Shown: positions 59,212 to 64,000 of the stretch, piece by piece
How positions within the stretch are numbered: the stretch's first letter is position 1
Layout of the letters: the number at the start of each line of letters is the position of its first letter
From: Ectopseudomonas mendocina
GTDB taxonomy: Bacteria > Pseudomonadota > Gammaproteobacteria > Pseudomonadales > Pseudomonadaceae
Direction of reading: 5' to 3'
Assembly: GCF_016008875.1 (NCBI RefSeq)
Contig: NZ_JADTQG010000004.1
Location: 207,837 to 271,836, forward strand
Length of the DNA stretch: 64,000 bases
Program-made: the position numbers and the translations under genes
The notes under the pieces: generated by a model
Told to the model about the DNA's origin: nothing
Database searches by the model: none
The model's input: the letters and a program-made list of their open reading frames with translations, nothing else

Positions 59212-60249
59212 ATGACAAAGATTATTACTCTTTATAACCACAAAGGTGGCGTATCCAAAACCACCACGACCTACCACCTTGCTCACGCACTAGTTGAACA
59301 TTTGGGGAAAAAAGTCCTTGTCGTCGATGCCGACCCTCAATGCAATATTACCGAGCTATTCCTATACAAAATTATTGAGGAGCTTGACGAAAAAGAAAGC
59401 CAGGGTGAGCAAACCAGCCTGCCAGGCACCTCCCTTAAAGATGCCCTCTGGCCTCGGCTTGATGGTGAAAGAGCAGATGTAGACGTTGAAAACATTGAGC
59501 TAGTCAAACCCTGCACTGAAGAAGAGCTATATATTTTCAGGGGAGATATTGCGCTCAGTGAAGCAGAGGATCGACTCTCTTACGCTCACAGCCAACGAAT
59601 GACGTCTGACATGCACCAAAAGCGCAACCATATTGCGATTCACGACATGCTTAGACGACTCGGAGAAAGGGATGAATTTGATTATATTCTAGTGGACGTA
59701 GGCCCCAGCGCCGGAGCACTTACAAGAGCCTTCTTTCTCTCCTGCGATGAATTTCTAACGCCAGTCGCACCTGATCGCTACAATTTCCAAGCCATTAACT
59801 CCCTATCGGAAATACTTAGCAAGTGGACATCTGAGCACCTAGCGATAGTTAGCGATTTCAAAAAATTAAAGCTAAACATTGCCGAGATGCCACCAATATT
59901 CAAAGGTTTGATTATGCAGCGCTACCAACGTCACAACGGGGTAGCAAAGACAAGTTATCAGCTTTGGATAGATAAAATAGCAGCGCGAACAACAGAAAAA
60001 CTAATTCCCTCCCTTATAGATTCAGCGGGAAAAGATACGGTATATCCCACGGTACTCAGAAATCCAATAACTACAGCAATCCCCGACTTCGCAAGCATAG
60101 CCCCTATGATGTTACAGCTAGGGAAACCTGCCTGGAGGCTCGAAAAGAAGGAAACAGGTTGGCAAGGTGCCGTTTGGGATGATCGAGAAAAGGCGATGAA
60201 TGAAATACGCGCCCTATTCTTCACGCTGGCGGAATTCTTGGAAAAATAA
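59212..60249 (+). CDS. ParA/MinD-like ATPase (AT-rich cassette)
   Basis: The 345-aa protein starts MTKIITLYNHKGGVSKTTTT. This is a deviant Walker A with the ParA signature lysine (K11) and P-loop lysine (K16), but S15 replaces the usual glycine. VLVVDADPQCNIT is the A' motif and YILVDVGPSAGALT the Walker B region. No DNA-binding domain or ParB partner is visible. TAAGGATT precedes the ATG. Base composition is much more AT-rich than the neighbours. The stop is 1 base before the next gene's ATG, so both are one operon. Function unknown; a defence or partition role is possible. Confidence 0.85.
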   Translation: MTKIITLYNHKGGVSKTTTTYHLAHALVEHLGKKVLVVDADPQCNITELFLYKIIEELDEKESQGEQTSLPGTSLKDALWPRLDGERADVDVENIELVKPCTEEELYIFRGDIALSEAEDRLSYAHSQRMTSDMHQKRNHIAIHDMLRRLGERDEFDYILVDVGPSAGALTRAFFLSCDEFLTPVAPDRYNFQAINSLSEILSKWTSEHLAIVSDFKKLKLNIAEMPPIFKGLIMQRYQRHNGVAKTSYQLWIDKIAARTTEKLIPSLIDSAGKDTVYPTVLRNPITTAIPDFASIAPMMLQLGKPAWRLEKKETGWQGAVWDDREKAMNEIRALFFTLAEFLEK

Positions 60250-60250
60250 A

Positions 60251-60940
60251 ATGTACGACTGGGAATATGGGGTAGTTAGCTTTATTGATATCTTAGGCTT
60301 CTCTAACATCGTCGGGGACGACGCCAGAAAACTAAATCCCAAAAATTTAGAACGTATAAATGACGGGCTAAACGAAGTCAGACAGACATCAAGAGACTCT
60401 AAAGTCGAGATAATTTTATTCTCCGACAGCATTGTCCTATCTACCCACTTAGAAAACAGCTCAATCATAAAAATTTTAGAAAATAGTATCGCCGTTCAGC
60501 GCAGCTTGATCACCAAAGGCATATTGACGAGAGGCGGAATAGCATTTGGAAAACATTACCAAGATGAGAAAACCCTTTATTCCGAAGCACTTATAAAGGC
60601 ATACAACATTGAAACAAAATACGCAAAATTTCCACGTATAGTCATTGACTCCGATTTACTTGATTGGATAACCAATGACCATGACACAACAACTGAGCAA
60701 GCACAAAAAATTCGCGACCTATCCATTTGCGATAAAGATGGTTATTTTTTTCTAGACTACTTATCTTCAGAATTACTCGAGTGCTCCCTAAACATACTAA
60801 ATACATCTCATAGCTCCATAAAAAACCCTAGCATCCTTGAAAAATACCATTGGCTTGATTCTTATCATAACTACAAATGCCGTTTTTACGATATGCAACT
60901 TCTATGTGAGACATATACTCAGGGGTTCCAAAAAAATTAG
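60251..60940 (+). CDS. Class III nucleotide-cyclase-like protein (AT-rich cassette)
   Basis: The 229-aa protein has FIDILGFS (residues 11-18), matching the metal-site strand F-x-D-I-x-G-F-S/T of class III cyclases. D59 in ILFSDSIV stands 46 residues later, where the second metal aspartate is expected. TRGGIAFGKHY and SEALIKAYNIETKYAKFPRIVID continue the cyclase pattern. Both metal aspartates are therefore kept, but the canonical substrate residues are not obvious. The last 70 residues are unassigned. It is translationally coupled to the ParA-like gene. Pycsar cyclases share this fold, but no Pycsar effector is present. Confidence 0.6.
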   Translation: MYDWEYGVVSFIDILGFSNIVGDDARKLNPKNLERINDGLNEVRQTSRDSKVEIILFSDSIVLSTHLENSSIIKILENSIAVQRSLITKGILTRGGIAFGKHYQDEKTLYSEALIKAYNIETKYAKFPRIVIDSDLLDWITNDHDTTTEQAQKIRDLSICDKDGYFFLDYLSSELLECSLNILNTSHSSIKNPSILEKYHWLDSYHNYKCRFYDMQLLCETYTQGFQKN

Positions 60941-60965
60941 GCTACTCCCACACACCATGAAGGCG

Positions 60966-61194
60966 TATCCACTCGGCCTCTTGACGGGATTGATCGTTCC
61001 CACGCTCCGCGTGGGAACGTAGCTCTCGACGCTCTGCGTCGATCAATATCGAATCCAACACGAACTCATCTCGGCCACAGATCAAGAATGGGACGCGGAA
61101 CGTACTTACAAAGCGTGCACACGCAGAGCGTGGGCACGATGAACACCAATCTCGCAGGCGACGCCAAACGCCCCGTCAGGAGGCCGAGTGGAAT
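60966..61194. repeat. Inverted-repeat-bounded element after the AT-rich cassette
   Basis: TATCCACTCGGCCTCTTGAC(GGG) at 60966-60988 is mirrored by (C)CCGTCAGGAGGCCGAGTGGA at 61172-61194, about two mismatches over 23 bases. Inside is the hairpin CGTTCCCACGC/GCGTGGGAACG (60995-61019), common in Pseudomonas genomes. Confidence 0.7.
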
Positions 61195-61420
61195 CGTTGT
61201 GTAAGGGGTTGAGCGGCATGGATGCCGCGAGAGCCGCGATGGGCCAGGGACGGCCCTTCGCGGCGTGCCCCTGGAGCAATGATGGAACGAGGGAAGTCGA
61301 GCGCAGCGAGACCCGTATGCAAGGGGCAAGACCTTTTGCTTACTTTTGGGGCGTCTGCCAAAAGTGAGCCGCTGTAAGAGCGGAACCGGTATGAGAATTA
61401 CCACACAAGCGGCGGGATCA
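61195..61420. repeat. Widespread Pseudomonas non-coding repeat segment
   Basis: The run GATGGGCCAGGGACGGCCCT...CCCCTGGAGCAATGATGGAA...TTACTTTTGGGGCGTCTGCC is a repeat I recognise from many Pseudomonas genomes. The open frames over it are arginine-rich and are probably not genes. The rest of 60941-61603 holds nothing else I can support. Confidence 0.55.
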
Positions 61421-61603
61421 CACCGTAGCAGGGATGAGTATTCCAACGCATTGCGCCCGAATGCCGCCACGAATGCTCCATTCTCCAAGCTGCCGGCTCC
61501 TACGCTCCACACAGAAATCCCCGCAGTCGTGGCCCACGTCCCTTCCCCCACATGAACCAGGCGCTATCATGCGCGGCCCATTTCAGACCAAAGGAGAGGT
61601 CTC

Positions 61604-62539
61604 GTGAACGCTCGTCGCATCATGCTGCTTGGCACCCTGGCATTACTTAGCGCCTGCAAGGAAGAACGCCTGGTCCTGCACTTCGAACAACCTGTTTCCA
61701 GTGGCTGGGGGCTCGACTCGCAATACCGGCAAGCGATCCTCGATGGCCTGCAAAACGCCGGTATCGACAGCAGCCAGGCGACGCTCGACACACGCGACAA
61801 TGGCAAGGCAGTGGCCGTCTCCTTCCCCGAAGACGCGCTGAGCCAGCAACAGCAGGCAAGCCTGACCAACTACCTCGACGATCTGCTCAAGGCACGGGCC
61901 GAGGCGCAACAGGTGCGTTTGCGCATCAAGCAGCAGGAGCCCGAAGTGGTAAAGGGTGATCCATTTGCCGACACGATTCGGATGCTGCAGGCAAAGGCCA
62001 ACACGATGCGCCCGCAGTTCACCAGCCGCATCGAATACTTCGATACGCCACGACTGATGTACCAGGAGCGCGAGGCGCCGGGTGTCCGCCTGTACCAGTC
62101 CAGCCCGGTGCACTGCCAGGTCACCCTGGGGCTGGAGAAGCCGCTGCCGCAAATCCAATATCAGTTGAACGCCCCCGGCGAGAGCGGCAGCGTCGACATG
62201 CTCAACCAGTTTCTGGCGACACAGAGCTTCCGTCTGCCTTCGTCGGTGAGTATCGGCAACAGCGATCTCGATCAGGCCGTTGCCGAAGGCCATTACCGCT
62301 ACAATCTGATCACCGGCGCCAATGCCCGTAACAACCAGGCCGATGAATTGGTGTTCTTCTTCGGTGAGCTCGGTTTGATCGACCACAGAGGCGGCCTTAC
62401 CACCACCGACCTTGGCAAGTTCGAGGCGAGCTGCATGAAGCGGATCATGGCTGCCGGACGACCATTCACCTTTCATTACGGCAACTCGCTGGATCGACTC
62501 GTAGCGGTGGATTATCGCTTCGGCGAAGCGGCTCGATGA
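61604..62539 (+). CDS. Putative lipoprotein of unknown function
   Basis: The 311-aa product has a lipoprotein signal ending LALLSAC (lipid cysteine C18; next residue K, so outer-membrane sorting is likely). The mature part is mixed alpha/beta with no family recognised. Translation starts at GTG (61604) with AAAGGAGA upstream. The gene returns to the normal high GC, unlike the cassette before it. Confidence 0.75.
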   Translation: MNARRIMLLGTLALLSACKEERLVLHFEQPVSSGWGLDSQYRQAILDGLQNAGIDSSQATLDTRDNGKAVAVSFPEDALSQQQQASLTNYLDDLLKARAEAQQVRLRIKQQEPEVVKGDPFADTIRMLQAKANTMRPQFTSRIEYFDTPRLMYQEREAPGVRLYQSSPVHCQVTLGLEKPLPQIQYQLNAPGESGSVDMLNQFLATQSFRLPSSVSIGNSDLDQAVAEGHYRYNLITGANARNNQADELVFFFGELGLIDHRGGLTTTDLGKFEASCMKRIMAAGRPFTFHYGNSLDRLVAVDYRFGEAAR

Positions 62540-62697
62540 TTGATCGTCGAAGCTGCAGGCGGCTGCCAGCCAGCAACCTGTGGGCGACGCAAAGCTCTGC
62601 AGGCCGGCTGCTACGCTAGAGCGTGCGAGCTATCAAAAGAGCATCATCCACCCTGCGCCCGGTCGGATTACCCTCCACTGTCCGCCTTGCGCCAATC

Positions 62698-63513
62698 TCA
62701 GGGCAAGTCGGCCGGTTCGACCTTATGGGCCTTGTGCAGCAACTCGATAAACGGCCTTGCCTCATCGAGTTCATGGGCAGCGATGGCAGTGACCGGGATC
62801 CCCGGTGTCCATGAGTTCATCACGGCGGCGCCGGAGAGTTCGTTCACACGCTCGAGCGTGATGACTTCACAACGCTGAGGCACGCCGAGGCGGGCAAGTT
62901 GACGCTGAACCATGCCCATCATGGTGCCTTTGAGCATCTCGGCCTCAGGCCAGATCACCGTCTCACCATCCCAGAACGCCAGGTTCCAGATCGTGGCCTC
63001 ACTCAGGTGCCCACGTTGATTGACGAAGGCCGCATCATCGAAACCCTCGCGTATGGCCTGGTGCAGGTAATAGGTCTTGCCGATTTCACCGACATGCTTG
63101 ATTGCCGCCAGCGGCCTCTCATGCTCGATGACACTCAAGCGCAACGGGCCTTGCGGCCCATCGGACGGCGCGGCTGTGCGCACGAACACGGTCGGTTCAA
63201 CCTCCATGCTGGCGGCCGTGAACTCGCCGTGAGGTGAAAAGACGGTGACTGTCAGTGACTGGTCGCTCGGGCCGTCTTCGATCGCGGTGCGAATGTACGA
63301 CCGCAGCAACGCTTCAGCAGGCGCACGGTTGAAGAGCTTTAGAGAGGCATCGCGCAAGCGCTGCAGGTGAAGATCCAGCCCCTTGATTCTGGAGCGTCTG
63401 ACCTGCATCGCGGTGAAGTGGGCAAAACCGGCGAAAGCCAGCGGGTTCAGCGGTGAGGCGCTGACAGGTTGTCCATTGATGTAGGACGGATAGGGGTTCG
63501 AGTGAATCGCCAT
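62698..63513 (-). CDS. Class IV aminotransferase-like PLP enzyme
   Basis: The 271-aa protein has the fold-type IV pattern: a conserved lysine in AAIKHVGEIGKTYYL as Schiff-base candidate and the glutamate of GHLSEATIWNLAFWDG. Relatives are branched-chain transaminases, D-amino acid transaminase and PabC. The start at 63513 is chosen because GGAG lies 8 bases upstream; MAIHSNPYPSYINGQP then opens the product. It is divergent from a MerR gene. Confidence 0.8.
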   Translation of the reverse strand: MAIHSNPYPSYINGQPVSASPLNPLAFAGFAHFTAMQVRRSRIKGLDLHLQRLRDASLKLFNRAPAEALLRSYIRTAIEDGPSDQSLTVTVFSPHGEFTAASMEVEPTVFVRTAAPSDGPQGPLRLSVIEHERPLAAIKHVGEIGKTYYLHQAIREGFDDAAFVNQRGHLSEATIWNLAFWDGETVIWPEAEMLKGTMMGMVQRQLARLGVPQRCEVITLERVNELSGAAVMNSWTPGIPVTAIAAHELDEARPFIELLHKAHKVEPADLP

Positions 63514-63550
63514 GAGAACGGCTCCAGTGGTGCTCGATTGATCGAGCACC

Positions 63551-63583
63551 TATCATCGACCCTGACAGCACTGTCAGAGTCAA
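63551..63583 (-). promoter_or_regulatory. MerR-type promoter/operator
   Basis: CTGACAG-CA-CTGTCAG, extended by GAC/GTC on both sides (63558-63581), lies between -35 TTGACT (63578-63583, minus strand) and -10 GATGAT, about 20 bases apart. The long spacer filled with a palindrome is the mark of MerR-regulated promoters. Confidence 0.75.
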
Positions 63584-63596
63584 GGCGAAGGAAGCG

Positions 63597-63950
63597 ATGA
63601 AAATAGGTGAGCTATCCAGGCGTTCTGGCGTGAGTCTGAGAATGCTCCGTTACTACGAAACCGACGGTTTGCTGAAGCCCAAGCGCACAGCCAGCGGCTA
63701 CCGAGATTACGACCTGGCAGAGTTGCGCACGGTCGAACGCATCAGGTTGCTGGGTGCAGCAGGCATGACCCTGGCGACCATCTTGAAGTTCTTGCCGTGC
63801 GTGAGAGGCGAAGGCCTCGCCTTCGAGCCATGCGATGAGCTGCGCGACGTTCTGCACGAACAGATCCGCGTGGCCGATCAGAAAGCGGCCGAACTGGCGC
63901 AAAGCCGCAAGATTCTGGAGAGTTTTCTGCAGGAAGTTGAGCGAGACTGA
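63597..63950 (+). CDS. MerR-family transcriptional regulator
   Basis: The 117-aa protein has the MerR helix-turn-helix and wing (MKIGELSRRSGVSLRMLRYY, then ETDGLLKPKRTASGYRDY) and a C-terminal dimerising helix. One cysteine stands in each of FLPCVRG and EPCDEL, but no clear metal motif. GAAGGA precedes the ATG. It is divergent from the aminotransferase gene, its likely target. Confidence 0.9.
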   Translation: MKIGELSRRSGVSLRMLRYYETDGLLKPKRTASGYRDYDLAELRTVERIRLLGAAGMTLATILKFLPCVRGEGLAFEPCDELRDVLHEQIRVADQKAAELAQSRKILESFLQEVERD

Positions 63951-64000
63951 TCAGCAGCGAGTAGCCCGGACAACCGCTGACGGTGGATGAAAAGAGCGTC

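Noticed and set aside
60251..60940. Calling the AT-rich pair a Pycsar defence system
   Set aside because: The cyclase-like motifs fit, but no Pycsar effector (cyclic-nucleotide-binding membrane or TIR protein) is present; the partner is a ParA-like ATPase.
61066..61551. 161-codon minus-strand frame in the repeat region
   Set aside because: It lies over widespread non-coding repeats and is arginine/proline-rich without a start signal.

Overview
The window is high-GC chromosomal DNA of a fluorescent-group or mendocina-type Pseudomonas. The evidence is gene order (algU-mucA-mucB-mucC-mucD-lepA-lepB-rnc-era-recO-pdxJ; zwf-pgl-eda with divergent hexR; nrdA-nrdB beside an RstA/RstB-type two-component pair), Pseudomonas-style REP palindromes between genes, and the Pseudomonas-specific small RNA/peptide locus phrS/ccoM. 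No rRNA, tRNA, CRISPR array, prophage or intact insertion sequence was seen.

Layout. 1-4 kb: the end of a cytosine deaminase gene, then a minus-strand FUSC / DUF1656 / HlyD efflux operon carrying a repeat insertion. 4-8.5 kb: an Anr-box-driven small RNA that contains the 38-codon ccoM frame, a 53-aa basic protein, AlkB, a 97-aa protein and RapA. 8.6-13.9 kb: an ECF sigma factor with a TPR-like tail, a YhhN protein, cmoA-cmoB (tRNA wobble-uridine modification) and a LysR regulator. 14-28.4 kb: pdxJ, recO, era, rnc, lepB, lepA and the complete algU-mucABCD envelope-stress operon, then nadB, ygfX-sdhE and ygfZ. 28.4-30.1 kb: an HDOD protein and a periplasmic binding protein. 30-42 kb: a tricarboxylate block with TctE/TctD, an OpdH-like porin, TctC-TctB-TctA, an AbrB-type membrane protein and two tandem chemoreceptors with long helical sensor regions. 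42-46 kb: the Entner-Doudoroff genes eda, pgl and zwf with hexR across a perfect HexR-type operator. 46-51 kb: a BASS transporter, a guanidinium exporter behind a guanidine-II riboswitch, an MFS-acyltransferase fusion and a phosphopantetheinyl transferase. 51-59 kb: a two-component system and class Ia ribonucleotide reductase, with NrdR-like boxes and a DnaA box before nrdA and a LexA box before nrdB. 59.2-61 kb: an AT-rich two-gene cassette (ParA-like ATPase plus a class III nucleotide-cyclase-like protein). 61-64 kb: repeats, a lipoprotein, a class IV aminotransferase and a divergent MerR regulator.

Most of the window is conserved core genome. The main novelty candidate is the AT-rich ParA/cyclase-like cassette between the nrdB terminator and a repeat-rich gap; it looks acquired and matches no system I can name. 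Other points for a second look are the phrS/ccoM overlap, the guanidine-II riboswitch, the LexA box on nrdB alone, A-rich Hfq/Crc-type motifs at opdH and tctC, and a dispersed palindromic element placed inside two transcription units.

Gene and family names come from reading motifs and gene order. No database search was run.
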